From contig NZ_JBHTLI010000001.1 in NCBI RefSeq assembly GCF_042678405.1, positions 2,170,001-2,234,000 on the forward strand: a DNA stretch of 64,000 bases, in the 5' to 3' direction. Below are positions 55,167 through 63,363 of the stretch, one piece after another (position 1 is the first letter of the stretch; every line of letters starts with the position of its first letter). Both the position numbers and the translations under genes were made by a program. The notes beneath the pieces are model-generated. The model had not been told where the DNA came from and ran no database searches. It was given only the letters and a program-made list of their open reading frames with translations. This DNA is from Salegentibacter_A chungangensis. Lineage in GTDB: Bacteria > Bacteroidota > Bacteroidia > Flavobacteriales > Flavobacteriaceae.

Positions 55167-55799
55167 ATGATGAACTATAATAAGATTGTTTTCTTAATAC
55201 TCCTAAGTTTAATATCAGTTCATTTAGAAGCTCAAAACAATTCAGATCATCTTGAACCGGTTTCCGGAATATTTGGCGATTATGATTTTGCTTTTGATTA
55301 TCATACAAAAATTAGAAAAGTACTTCTTAAGGACCTTTCAGATTCTCCAGATTTAAGATTTATAACGCTACCATCCTTTTCTCCCGAATATGTACTGGAT
55401 TTAAATTACGATAAGAAAAAAGAAGAGATTTATTTAATTTTTCGAGTTTGTAAATCCAAAATTTGGTACAATAAAAATTGGGAGAAAATCAAGGTTTTAG
55501 AATACAAGAAAAAAATTGACAAAGAACAATATGATTTAATAATGCCTTTATTTCAAAATGCTTTAAATGGAACTAGATATGCAGAGGAAGAGACAATAGG
55601 TTTTGATGGAACTGATTACTATTTTATAGTTTTTGATAATGGAATAAAAGCTGGAAAGATTTGGACTCCTAATGAAAAGTCGAAAATGGGCAGACTTGTA
55701 GAAATAGGAAATGAGTTGATAAAATTCACAAGAAACAAAGTCAAATTTGATAAAAACCTAAAAGACAAAATCGAACTCCTCAATAAGGAACTAAATTAA
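55167..55799 (+). CDS. Cassette 15: secreted protein of unknown function
   Basis: A 210-residue protein with a signal peptide (LILLSLISVHLEAQ). The mature part alternates strands and charged turns (DYDFAFDYHTKIRKVLLKDL, YYFIVFDNGIKAGKIWTP) and ends in a Lys-rich helix. Either of two successive ATGs could start it. No family recognised. It begins 19 nt after the boundary. Confidence 0.67.
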   Translation: MMNYNKIVFLILLSLISVHLEAQNNSDHLEPVSGIFGDYDFAFDYHTKIRKVLLKDLSDSPDLRFITLPSFSPEYVLDLNYDKKKEEIYLIFRVCKSKIWYNKNWEKIKVLEYKKKIDKEQYDLIMPLFQNALNGTRYAEEETIGFDGTDYYFIVFDNGIKAGKIWTPNEKSKMGRLVEIGNELIKFTRNKVKFDKNLKDKIELLNKELN

Positions 55800-55800
55800 C

Positions 55801-55939
55801 GCTTGCCAACAACGGCTCATCGCCAATAACGGGTATTGTCGAAAAAGTGTAATTTTAAAAACCAGGAAATAAAACAAATAAGCCGACCACTCCGCGTCCC
55901 AACTCCCGCAACTGGCGATATCCGAGACCGTTGTAAAAC
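55801..55939 (+). repeat. attC-like site of cassette 15 (type C)
   Basis: Cassette 15 is 55148-55930. End GCTTGCCAAC exactly complements start GTTGGCAAGC. Type C centre (GTGTAATTTTA.AAACCAGG). Confidence 0.87.
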
Positions 55940-55954
55940 ATTTTTTTTAGAAAA

Positions 55955-56464
55955 TTGAAGGAATTAATAAAAAATAGAACTCCTGTTCATATTGACTTAT
56001 ATCCTAATAGAGATGAAGTCTATACAGGAATTTGTCTTAAATCGAATGATGAGATTTTCATATTGAATTGTTTTAATGAAGAAACTCAAGAATTTGATGG
56101 GTATGCGGTAATAAGAAATTATGAAATTGAAAAATATCGAGAATGGGATAAAGAAGAATTAGCGGAAATTAAAAACAACAATTCTTCCGACTTTATAAAT
56201 AAGTTACCTCTCGATAAGATGAATAATATTTTTGAATGTTTATGCCAATTACAAAACGAAAAATTAGTAGCGATATATACAGAATCTGATGATGATTCTT
56301 ATTTCGTTGGCCAGATAAAAAGTCTTTCCAAAAATAACTTAGAACTAAAGTTAATAGATGAAGATGCTAATTGGATTGGAAGAGAAAAGATAAAAATTAA
56401 TGAAATAACTTATATCGGATTTGGTACTAGTTATGAGAAGAGCTTCGAAAGAAGAGTTGAGTAA
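55955..56464 (+). CDS. Cassette 16: cytoplasmic protein with two small beta-barrel-like domains
   Basis: A 169-residue protein from a TTG at 55955, since no ATG is available near the boundary (24 nt). Two similar segments, VHIDLYPNRDEVYTGICL and LVAIYTESDDDSYFVGQI, each followed by I.ILNCF / LELKLID and a late I.YIGFG-type strand, look like tandem Sm/SH3-like barrels. No signal peptide. Function unknown. Confidence 0.6.
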   Translation: MKELIKNRTPVHIDLYPNRDEVYTGICLKSNDEIFILNCFNEETQEFDGYAVIRNYEIEKYREWDKEELAEIKNNNSSDFINKLPLDKMNNIFECLCQLQNEKLVAIYTESDDDSYFVGQIKSLSKNNLELKLIDEDANWIGREKIKINEITYIGFGTSYEKSFERRVE

Positions 56465-56471
56465 AAAAAAC

Positions 56472-56609
56472 GTTTCACAACAACGGTTCATCGCCAATAA
56501 GCGGCACCGTTAGAAAGAAAATAATTAACTTGACCAACAACAATATACTAATCCGACAAATCTGCGTCCCTACTCCGCCAACTGGCGATAACCGAGACCG
56601 TTAGGGGCA
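56472..56609 (+). repeat. attC-like site of cassette 16 (type A)
   Basis: Cassette 16 is 55931-56600. End GTTTCACAAC pairs with start GTTGTAAAAC allowing one mismatch. Confidence 0.85.
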
Positions 56610-56626
56610 ATTTTAAAACTGAAAAT

Positions 56627-57376
56627 TTGCAAAAAGACACAACTTTAATTTCATTTTTATCAATATCAATTGCATATACAATTGGACTACTATATTTCAC
56701 AATTGCTGAAACAATATTAAACGGTAGAGCAGATGATTTTGGAGTTATTATTTTTTGGTCTGCAATTTTCGAATTTGTCGCTTGGTTAGTTTTCCTAATC
56801 TATCCTTTAAAAAAATTAAATCTAAAAAGTAAGATTTTTAATCCCTTACTTTTCCCAATAATATCAATGATATATCTCGAATTAGTATTTATTCTAATGA
56901 TAGGATGGGGATTTTTATTTTCTGGATATTATATTGTTTTAGAGGTAGCTGCAGTTGTAGGATATAGTTTTGGATTTATTTATGTATATCTGATTAAAAG
57001 CACAAGATTTAATAATTTTATAAGAAGACGTGAAATTAATAGATTGATAATTTTATACCCTTTTCTATTCATATTTCTATTTCTCTATGCATTTCCTAAA
57101 ATTATGCCTTCGACTGCATTTAGATTTATGCCCGATGAAATTCAAGCTGATATTGTAGAGAAAACAATTCCTAATTTTAAAAAAGGAGATTCATTTGAAG
57201 ATTTAGACAATTCCTTACCAGGATATTTTTCTCATATTGCTAATGGTCAAGGAAATTCATTTGCCTCTCACGGAGATTTTAGTTTCGTTATAGAAGTAAA
57301 AAATAATAAAATTTTGAGATTAGAACATTCTAAACAAAAGGATCCAGATTTTACAATTTATGGTAGTAACAATTAA
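56627..57376 (+). CDS. Cassette 17: polytopic membrane protein
   Basis: A 249-residue protein from a TTG at 56627, 26 nt after the boundary; no ATG precedes the first helix. About six transmembrane helices occupy residues 8-160 (FGVIIFWSAIFEFVAWLVFL, YLELVFILMIGWGFLFSGYY, LIILYPFLFIFLFLYAF), then a soluble tail (FRFMPDEIQADIVEKTIPNF). Function unknown. Confidence 0.63.
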   Translation: MQKDTTLISFLSISIAYTIGLLYFTIAETILNGRADDFGVIIFWSAIFEFVAWLVFLIYPLKKLNLKSKIFNPLLFPIISMIYLELVFILMIGWGFLFSGYYIVLEVAAVVGYSFGFIYVYLIKSTRFNNFIRRREINRLIILYPFLFIFLFLYAFPKIMPSTAFRFMPDEIQADIVEKTIPNFKKGDSFEDLDNSLPGYFSHIANGQGNSFASHGDFSFVIEVKNNKILRLEHSKQKDPDFTIYGSNN

Positions 57377-57379
57377 AAC

Positions 57380-57518
57380 TGCCCCTAACATCGGTTCATC
57401 GCAAATAACGGGTGTAGTCGAAAATGTGTAATTTTAGAAACCAGGAAGAAAAAGAGTTAATCCGACAGGTTCGCGTCCCAACTCCCGCAACTTGCGATAA
57501 CCGTAACCGTTGTACACT
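57380..57518 (+). repeat. attC-like site of cassette 17 (type C variant)
   Basis: Cassette 17 is 56601-57509. End TGCCCCTAAC exactly complements start GTTAGGGGCA. Core AACATCGG. Stem ATCGCAA / TTGCGAT replaces ATCGCCA / TGGCGAT, a compensatory C-to-A / G-to-T change. Confidence 0.87.
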
Positions 57519-57530
57519 ATGTTTTTAAAA

Positions 57531-58028
57531 ATGAGAATAGTTCTAATTTTTCTTCTCTTATTGATTATTTCTTGTAAAGAAAATAAGGAGCAAAATTCTG
57601 AGAACTTTAATGAAAGAAAAGAAAGAGCAGATAAATATAATTTGAATAAAAAAGCTGATTCTTCAAAAGATAATGAACCTTTTATCATTCTTGATGAGGA
57701 AAGCAAAAAGAAAATTGAATTAAATAAGCCTTCTATTATTGTTATTCAATTAGACTCACTTGAAATTGAAAGAGTTAAAAAAATCGACGGAGAAGATAAT
57801 TTCTACACAGCAGCAGATGATATGGTTTGGTATAACTCAAAATTGATTGAACAATCTGATTCATTAAATATTCCAATTATTTATTCGAATAACGATTATA
57901 CTGAAATTTCAGCTCCTAATCTGACAAAACGTATTGTCAAGGATTCAACTTTTTCCCTTTTCACATATTTCTATTACGATGGAAAAAATTTAAAAAGAGA
58001 AGAACTATTCAACTTGCTTAAAGAATAA
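57531..58028 (+). CDS. Cassette 18: lipoprotein of unknown function
   Basis: The ATG at 57531 gives 165 residues with a lipoprotein signal (FLLLLIISCKE); an ATG at 57519 is also possible. A charged linker is followed by a domain with KPSIIVIQLDSLEIERVKKI and NIPIIYSNNDYTEISAPN. No family recognised. It starts 21 nt after the boundary. Confidence 0.65.
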   Translation: MRIVLIFLLLLIISCKENKEQNSENFNERKERADKYNLNKKADSSKDNEPFIILDEESKKKIELNKPSIIVIQLDSLEIERVKKIDGEDNFYTAADDMVWYNSKLIEQSDSLNIPIIYSNNDYTEISAPNLTKRIVKDSTFSLFTYFYYDGKNLKREELFNLLKE

Positions 58029-58034
58029 AAACCC

Positions 58035-58175
58035 AGTGTACAACAGCGGTTCATCTCAAATTCCGGGTAATTGTGAAAAAATTGTAATTTTAGAAACCAG
58101 TAAAGAAAATGGTTAATCCGACAAGTCCCCGTCCCCATTCCCGCAACTTGCGATAACCGCAAACCGTTGTGCAAA
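58035..58175 (+). repeat. attC-like site of cassette 18 (type C variant)
   Basis: Cassette 18 is 57510-58166. End AGTGTACAAC exactly complements start GTTGTACACT. Core AACAGCGG on the left and AAACCG on the right. Confidence 0.86.
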
Positions 58176-58352
58176 ATTTGGAAGAAAATTGTTGGTAAAA
58201 AGTTTAAAACTAGCTTATTAAATAACTTACCTAGAATTAATTCTTTTTAATTTAGTTGTCGAGAAAAAATTAAAGAAATGGCTAAAAGTTCTAAACCTAA
58301 TTGCAATTCCAGCTCTTCTAAACCCAGAGTTTCAACAAGACCAAATACTACA

Positions 58353-58862
58353 TCAAGTATAAGAACCTTCAATAAAGGAACTAATAAGAAGAACAATACT
58401 AAAAATAAGAAATGAAATTGCCATACACCAAATTGAGTTAAAGAACCTATTGACCATTTTTTCAATGGTAGATTCATTTTTAATCAGTGAATCATTATAA
58501 TTCTCAATTTGGGTTGCCAATAGTTCTTTTTCAAGTTCTTCATCCTGGAAGTTATCAAAATATTCAACTAAAATTTTTGATGGCTGTGATCCGCTAAATT
58601 TAACAACATTCGGAAATAAATTCTTCCGAAGAACCAATATACTTATGGTGGAACCTATTAGAATGATTGAGTACTCAAAATTTGACTGAACCATTTGAAT
58701 GAAAGCATAAGAAAATAAGGAAGAGTACAATGCAAATAATAAAAAAGACTTATTTGCATTTTCAGAAATAGACTTAAGAAGCTGATTTGCCATTTTATCT
58801 GCTTCGCTAAATATTAATTCTAAAGAATATCGAGTATGCTTATTAATATCAATTGGATTCAC
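58353..58862 (-). CDS. Cassette 19: membrane protein, possible effector
   Basis: A 169-residue protein. A cytoplasmic N-terminal helix (YSLELIFSEADKMANQLLKS) precedes two helices (SFLLFALYSSLFSYAFIQM, YSIILIGSTISILVL). A soluble helical stretch and a C-terminal helix (MAISFLIFSIVLLISSFIEG) follow. The layout resembles small membrane effectors of nucleotide-signalling defence systems, but no signature is clear. Its ATG overlaps the upstream gene's stop by one base. Confidence 0.62.
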   Translation of the reverse strand: MNPIDINKHTRYSLELIFSEADKMANQLLKSISENANKSFLLFALYSSLFSYAFIQMVQSNFEYSIILIGSTISILVLRKNLFPNVVKFSGSQPSKILVEYFDNFQDEELEKELLATQIENYNDSLIKNESTIEKMVNRFFNSIWCMAISFLIFSIVLLISSFIEGSYT

Positions 58863-59374
58863 TATAATTGAGATTTAGCGGATAAAACTCGGTTATATAT
58901 TTCAGTTAAATAGTTTCTAAAATGTTTCTCTCCTTTTTCCGTCAAAATTCCTAAAGGACAATAATTTTCATAACGAGTCAGAAAATTATTTAAATCTGTT
59001 TGAAACTCATCACTTTTCTTGTAGTCAGAATTATCAAACAAAATTACATTAATGAAACCTCTTGCAACATTATTGATGATTCTCAAATCATTATTAATGA
59101 AATTTGTTTCTTCTATAAATTCTCTGTTATTATAATATCCCAATAAATGAGAAATATGTCTAATGAACATATCTCCACGATACGGTTCATTAGGAGAAAC
59201 TAAATAAAAGCTATTGTAATGATGATCAAATTTTAAAACGATATCAGAATTAAATCTTTGATTGAAATCATCTAAATTAAGACTGACAATTTCTAATTGT
59301 TTAGTGTAAAATTTAGAGTCATCTGATTGGATAATTGATTTATCGTATTGAATATTGTCACTAATCTCCGGCAT
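58862..59374 (-). CDS. Cassette 19: cytoplasmic partner protein of unknown function
   Basis: A 170-residue soluble protein, the first gene of the two-gene minus-strand operon. It contains LNLDDFNQRFNSDIVLKFDH, SFYLVSPNEPYRGDMFIRHI and a C-terminal helical region (YCPLGILTEKGEKHFRNYL). No family recognised. A TAAGTTTG promoter box lies 15 bp upstream. Confidence 0.62.
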   Translation of the reverse strand: MPEISDNIQYDKSIIQSDDSKFYTKQLEIVSLNLDDFNQRFNSDIVLKFDHHYNSFYLVSPNEPYRGDMFIRHISHLLGYYNNREFIEETNFINNDLRIINNVARGFINVILFDNSDYKKSDEFQTDLNNFLTRYENYCPLGILTEKGEKHFRNYLTEIYNRVLSAKSQL

Positions 59375-59388
59375 AAAAATGTTTTAAT

Positions 59389-59396
59389 CAAACTTA
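59389..59396 (-). promoter_or_regulatory. -7 promoter box for the cassette 19 operon (TAAGTTTG)
   Basis: Minus-strand TAAGTTTG, an exact TAnnTTTG match, 15-22 bp before the start codon at 59374. It explains how a cassette inserted against the array direction is expressed. Confidence 0.5.
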
Positions 59397-59422
59397 CATA
59401 TTTAAAAAGTAGAAAACCAAAC

Positions 59423-59561
59423 TTTGCACAACAACGGTTCATCGCCAATAGACGGCACAGTTAGTAAGAAAACAATTAACTTGACCAACAAACCCATACT
59501 AAGCCGACAAATCCGCGTCCCTTATTCCGCCAACTGGCGATAACCGAGACCGTTGGGCATA
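59423..59561 (+). repeat. attC-like site of cassette 19 (type A)
   Basis: Cassette 19 is 58167-59552. End TTTGCACAAC exactly complements start GTTGTGCAAA. Confidence 0.88.
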
Positions 59562-59572
59562 ATTTTGACAAA

Positions 59573-60253
59573 ATGAAAAATTTAATCTTTGTAATTTTAA
59601 TTGGTATTTCTAACCATACATTTTCGCAAACTATTGAAGATATTGATTCCGTATCAATCGTTATGTGCGATTATTTGAAAGAATTAGATATTGAAAATGA
59701 TACTTTGAAAATATCTTCACTCTATGAAAAGCAACTCTTTCCTTATCTAGAAAAAGTTGATCAATCAAAATCTAAACAAATAGGTGAAAAGGTGTTTTAT
59801 AGACTCCAACGGAACTGTGTTGAATTTAGAAATTTGTTAGATAGATTAGAACCACCAAAGGAAGCAGCAGTAAGAATAACTAAAAATCCAACTTCTACAA
59901 TTTCTAAAAATCAGCTTAAGGAATTCAAGAATCAAAAGAATTTCTACTACTTTGAAGTTGACGGTGACACCACTAAAGTGTCAATGAATGAGGGAATTTG
60001 GAAAGATAAATTCTCAAATGAAACTTATTCAAAACTCACATACAATTGGGTTACTGATACTGAATTTGAGTTAACTTTTATCGACAGTAATAACAAAACC
60101 AGATCTAATTTTAGTGTAAAAGGAGATAAATATATTTATAAAGTATTATCTAAACAGGATAATTATTATTTAATGAGCTTAAATATTCCGGGGCAAAAGA
60201 CTTTTGAGAAATTTAAATTATACTATAAAAAAACTATGCCCAACAACGGTTAA
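59573..60253 (+). CDS. Cassette 20: secreted protein whose stop codon lies in the attC
   Basis: A 226-residue protein with a signal peptide (LIGISNHTFSQ). The mature part has helical and beta stretches (DYLKELDIENDTLKIS, YYFEVDGDTTKVSMNEGIW). Its last codons (MPNNG, then TAA) are the attC left arm and core, so the repeat supplies the end of the protein. No family recognised. It starts 20 nt after the boundary. Confidence 0.67.
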   Translation: MKNLIFVILIGISNHTFSQTIEDIDSVSIVMCDYLKELDIENDTLKISSLYEKQLFPYLEKVDQSKSKQIGEKVFYRLQRNCVEFRNLLDRLEPPKEAAVRITKNPTSTISKNQLKEFKNQKNFYYFEVDGDTTKVSMNEGIWKDKFSNETYSKLTYNWVTDTEFELTFIDSNNKTRSNFSVKGDKYIYKVLSKQDNYYLMSLNIPGQKTFEKFKLYYKKTMPNNG

Positions 60254-60374
60254 CCCAAATTCGCGGTAACCGACAAAAATTGACTAATTTTAGAAACAAA
60301 CCTGGTCAAGAACACGCGGACTAATCCTAACGGATTAATCCGCTAACTTGTGTTAACCGAGACCGTTGCCCATA
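60235..60374 (+). repeat. attC-like site of cassette 20 (type B)
   Basis: Cassette 20 is 59553-60365. End TATGCCCAAC exactly complements start GTTGGGCATA. Type B stem and GGATTAATCC element. Confidence 0.87.
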
Positions 60375-60383
60375 ATTTTAAAA

Positions 60384-61046
60384 ATGAGAAGAGTCCTATT
60401 TCTAATATTTGTTTTTGGTTCTCAGTTAATTTTCGCTCAAAAACAAGAAGAAGTTATTGCTAATAATTCTAAACTAATTGTTTACGAAAACGCAAATAAA
60501 AATTCTAAACCTATAGATACAATTTTGAGAGATGAAGCTTTTCTAATAACAGAAAATCATCAAAATATATCAGAATGGATATTAGTAGATATACCGGAAA
60601 ATAATTTAAATAGAGATGAAAGTTTCAAAAATGGTTACGTTCAAAAATCTCAAATAAAGAATATTTCTAGCTTACCTGTCTACAAAGAAAATGACATTGG
60701 CCTAATATTTAAAATTAAGAAGATAGATACTAAGAAGTCACTAGAAAAGGGAAATTCGGGATACGGTCTAGAAATTCAATTAACTGACTCCTTCGAAACA
60801 GAGGAAATGATCCTTAAATGGAACGAAAATCGTCAAGTCATTGATGCAAAGTATTACAACGACATTTTCAACTTAGATTTTAAAGAAGGAAAAATTAGCA
60901 GTGAGAATAACGATAAATTTAAAATATATAAACGTGGTAATACTTATTTCATAAATCAAAAATGTGGAGATGGAGCCGGATTTTATGAAATAACCTGGAT
61001 AATACAAAAAGGTAGAATTATTCAAAGATTGATAGATACAATTTAA
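60384..61046 (+). CDS. Cassette 21: secreted SH3-like domain protein
   Basis: The ATG at 60384 gives 220 residues with a signal peptide (FVFGSQLIFAQ). Residues 30-95 resemble a bacterial SH3 domain (LIVYENANKNSKPIDTILRD, GYVQKSQIKNISSLPVY). The rest is beta-rich with one Cys-Gly motif (QKCGDGAGFYEITWI). Function unknown. It starts 18 nt after the boundary. Confidence 0.66.
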   Translation: MRRVLFLIFVFGSQLIFAQKQEEVIANNSKLIVYENANKNSKPIDTILRDEAFLITENHQNISEWILVDIPENNLNRDESFKNGYVQKSQIKNISSLPVYKENDIGLIFKIKKIDTKKSLEKGNSGYGLEIQLTDSFETEEMILKWNENRQVIDAKYYNDIFNLDFKEGKISSENNDKFKIYKRGNTYFINQKCGDGAGFYEITWIIQKGRIIQRLIDTI

Positions 61047-61049
61047 AAC

Positions 61050-61188
61050 TATGGGCAACAACGGTTCATCGCCAATAAGCGGCAGCCTTAGAAAGAAAAT
61101 AATTAACTTGACCAACAAACCAATACTAAGCCGACAACTCCGCGTACCCTACTCCGCCAACTGGCGATAACCGAGACCGTTAGCTGCA
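61050..61188 (+). repeat. attC-like site of cassette 21 (type A)
   Basis: Cassette 21 is 60366-61179. End TATGGGCAAC exactly complements start GTTGCCCATA. Confidence 0.88.
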
Positions 61189-61199
61189 ATATTTTTAAA

Positions 61200-62369
61200 A
61201 TGACATTTGACTTTATAAACGATAATAAATTCCGGAAAATTCTAGAAAGAGACTATAACGAACTCAGAGATTGTTATAATGTAAAAGCCTCTAAATCCAT
61301 TCTTATATTATCAGGAAGCATAGTAGAATCAGTTTTAACTGACTATTTCGTTGAAAACTTACCGACTGGTAAAACGGAAAATAATATTCTACGATCAAGC
61401 TTAGCTGACTTATTAGACTTAGCCGAAGCCGCAGATATAATCAATTCAAAGGACAAGCAACTAGCAGTAATAATAAAGGATTACCGAAACTTGATACATC
61501 CTGGGAAAGAAATTAGAACAAAAGAAGAATTTGATTTCGAGACTGCAAAATTGGCCAAAATACTTTTAGATATAATTCTTAGAAAGCTAAGAAATAATCA
61601 TCTAAAAAAGTATGGTTATAATGCAGAAGAAACTTTGAAGAAACTAAAAAGTGACAGAGAGTTTAAAGACATTTTTGGAATGGTTGCAACCAAACTTCAT
61701 AAGGTTGAAAGAGAAAATTTGCTATTTGAATTAATAAAAATCGAGCAGCTTTTAAAGTCATATTTCGAACATTACAAAATGATTTCAGATTATGATCCTG
61801 TGAATGAAATAAGGGATTTGGAAAACCTAGAAGAGGTAAAGCCCCTAGTTCAAGAACTAAAACCACTGCTATCTCCAGAAGTAATAAGAAAGGAATTAGA
61901 GGAATTAAAGGATGCCGTAATAAAAGGAGATAGTTTAAAAGCTTTTAGTTTATATAATTTATTCCACGAGGAACTAATCCAATTAGATAATACAGACCAA
62001 GAATTAATAGCCATTTACATATTATCACTATATGAATCAATTTTCACTGAATCAGTAATATTAGCAGATGAAAAAACCTATTCAACAGTCGGTAAATACA
62101 TTCATTCAGCTAAAGGAATAAATAAATTGAAATCTATATCAGAATTTTGTATAGTTCATTTTGGTGGAGATGAATGGCAGCTTAGAAATGAAATGGATGT
62201 ATACCAACAAATATTCAATTCTGTAAACACTGAAAATCAAGAAGAAATTAAAGCTTCAATTTTAGAATTTTTACCAGAAGATAAAGAGAAAACACTTAGA
62301 TATGGACTAAAACACTTTTACAATGAAGCCGTCCTCAGGGGCATTATAGAAGAAAAATACAGCAGCTAA
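61200..62369 (+). CDS. Cassette 22: HEPN-like cytoplasmic protein
   Basis: A 389-residue protein. The N-terminal 130 residues are helical: ASKSILILSGSIVESVLTDY, LADLLDLAEAADIINSKDKQ, then IKDYRNLIHPGKEIRTKEEF. The RNLIHPG motif after a helix resembles HEPN/DUF4145-type folds, many of which are RNases in defence and toxin systems. The remaining 250 residues are helical and acidic with no recognised family. The TAA stop lies inside the attC arm (GCTAAC). It starts 20 nt after the boundary. Confidence 0.68.
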   Translation: MTFDFINDNKFRKILERDYNELRDCYNVKASKSILILSGSIVESVLTDYFVENLPTGKTENNILRSSLADLLDLAEAADIINSKDKQLAVIIKDYRNLIHPGKEIRTKEEFDFETAKLAKILLDIILRKLRNNHLKKYGYNAEETLKKLKSDREFKDIFGMVATKLHKVERENLLFELIKIEQLLKSYFEHYKMISDYDPVNEIRDLENLEEVKPLVQELKPLLSPEVIRKELEELKDAVIKGDSLKAFSLYNLFHEELIQLDNTDQELIAIYILSLYESIFTESVILADEKTYSTVGKYIHSAKGINKLKSISEFCIVHFGGDEWQLRNEMDVYQQIFNSVNTENQEEIKASILEFLPEDKEKTLRYGLKHFYNEAVLRGIIEEKYSS

Positions 62370-62499
62370 CAACGGTTCATCGCCAATAAGCGGCACCGTT
62401 AGAAAGAAAATAATTAACTTGACCAACAAACCAATACTAAGCCGACAAATCCGCGTCCCTTACTCCGCCAACTGGCGATAACCGAGACCGTTAGCGGCA
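62361..62499 (+). repeat. attC-like site of cassette 22 (type A)
   Basis: Cassette 22 is 61180-62490. End GCAGCTAAC exactly complements start GTTAGCTGC. The left arm overlaps the stop codon of the HEPN-like gene. Confidence 0.88.
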
Positions 62500-62515
62500 A
62501 CTCAAAAGAACGACA

Positions 62516-63199
62516 TTGAAACTATTCAACTTCATACAGAAGAAACAGTCGACTGACAAAACCCCAAATCAGATAATTAAAAATTTGATTGACTATTTAC
62601 CTGCGATCTACAATGACCACAGACAATTAAAAAACTCAAATGACTTTTTGCAGCAAAACGAATTGGGACTTGCATTGGACAGTTTAATCCAACTGACCGA
62701 AGAAACAGGACATTACTTCTCTGACAAATATTGGCTTGACCTTGCAGTCGCTGCAGACAAAATGGAAATGAATAAAGAAAGAGACTTTTGTCGTCAACAG
62801 ATTAGAAAAACTGAGAAGGATTTAAAATTCAAAATATCGTTCGGCTCGACAGTTGAGAAGATTGATGATACTCACTTTCAGCATTACACTTCAGAAATAC
62901 TCAAGGACAAGTGGGCAAATGAAAGAAGAGAAAAGGACAATATAGACCAAATAATGAACAATGACGGACTTCATTTCAAGTCTCACGGACGCAATGGATT
63001 TTTCTATTTCGTTGACAAAGGAAGACTTGCAGAAATTGAATATGAATTGGGCGTAAACGGACTGGTAATTTGGTTCAACTCGACAGACTATTGGGCAAAA
63101 CCAAACAAACTTCATTTAACAAGAGACGAGAAATTGATTATTAAAACTGAAATTGCTAAATGGGCCGACAAGACTAAAAATGCGATTGAATTTGACTGA
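62516..63199 (+). CDS. Cassette 23: cytoplasmic protein of unknown function
   Basis: A 227-residue protein from a TTG at 62516, 25 nt after the boundary. It is soluble and helical in the first half (DFLQQNELGLALDSLIQLTE, CRQQIRKTEKDLKFKISFG) with aromatic strands later (GFFYFVDKGRLAEIEYEL, GLVIWFNSTDYWAK). It uses more GAC and CAC/CAG-type codons than neighbouring cassettes, suggesting a different source. No family recognised. Confidence 0.64.
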   Translation: MKLFNFIQKKQSTDKTPNQIIKNLIDYLPAIYNDHRQLKNSNDFLQQNELGLALDSLIQLTEETGHYFSDKYWLDLAVAADKMEMNKERDFCRQQIRKTEKDLKFKISFGSTVEKIDDTHFQHYTSEILKDKWANERREKDNIDQIMNNDGLHFKSHGRNGFFYFVDKGRLAEIEYELGVNGLVIWFNSTDYWAKPNKLHLTRDEKLIIKTEIAKWADKTKNAIEFD

Positions 63200-63220
63200 T
63201 GGAAAAATGAAAAAAGAGTA

Positions 63221-63361
63221 TGCCGCTAACAACGGTTAACCCAAATTCGCGGTAACCGACAAAATTTGATTAATTTTAAAAACAAACCTGGTCTTGAACA
63301 CGCGGACTAATCCTAACGGATTAATCCGCTACACTTGTGTTAACCGAGACCGTTGGCAACA
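63221..63361 (+). repeat. attC-like site of cassette 23 (type B)
   Basis: Cassette 23 is 62491-63352. End TGCCGCTAAC exactly complements start GTTAGCGGCA. Type B centre. Confidence 0.87.
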
Positions 63362-63363
63362 AT

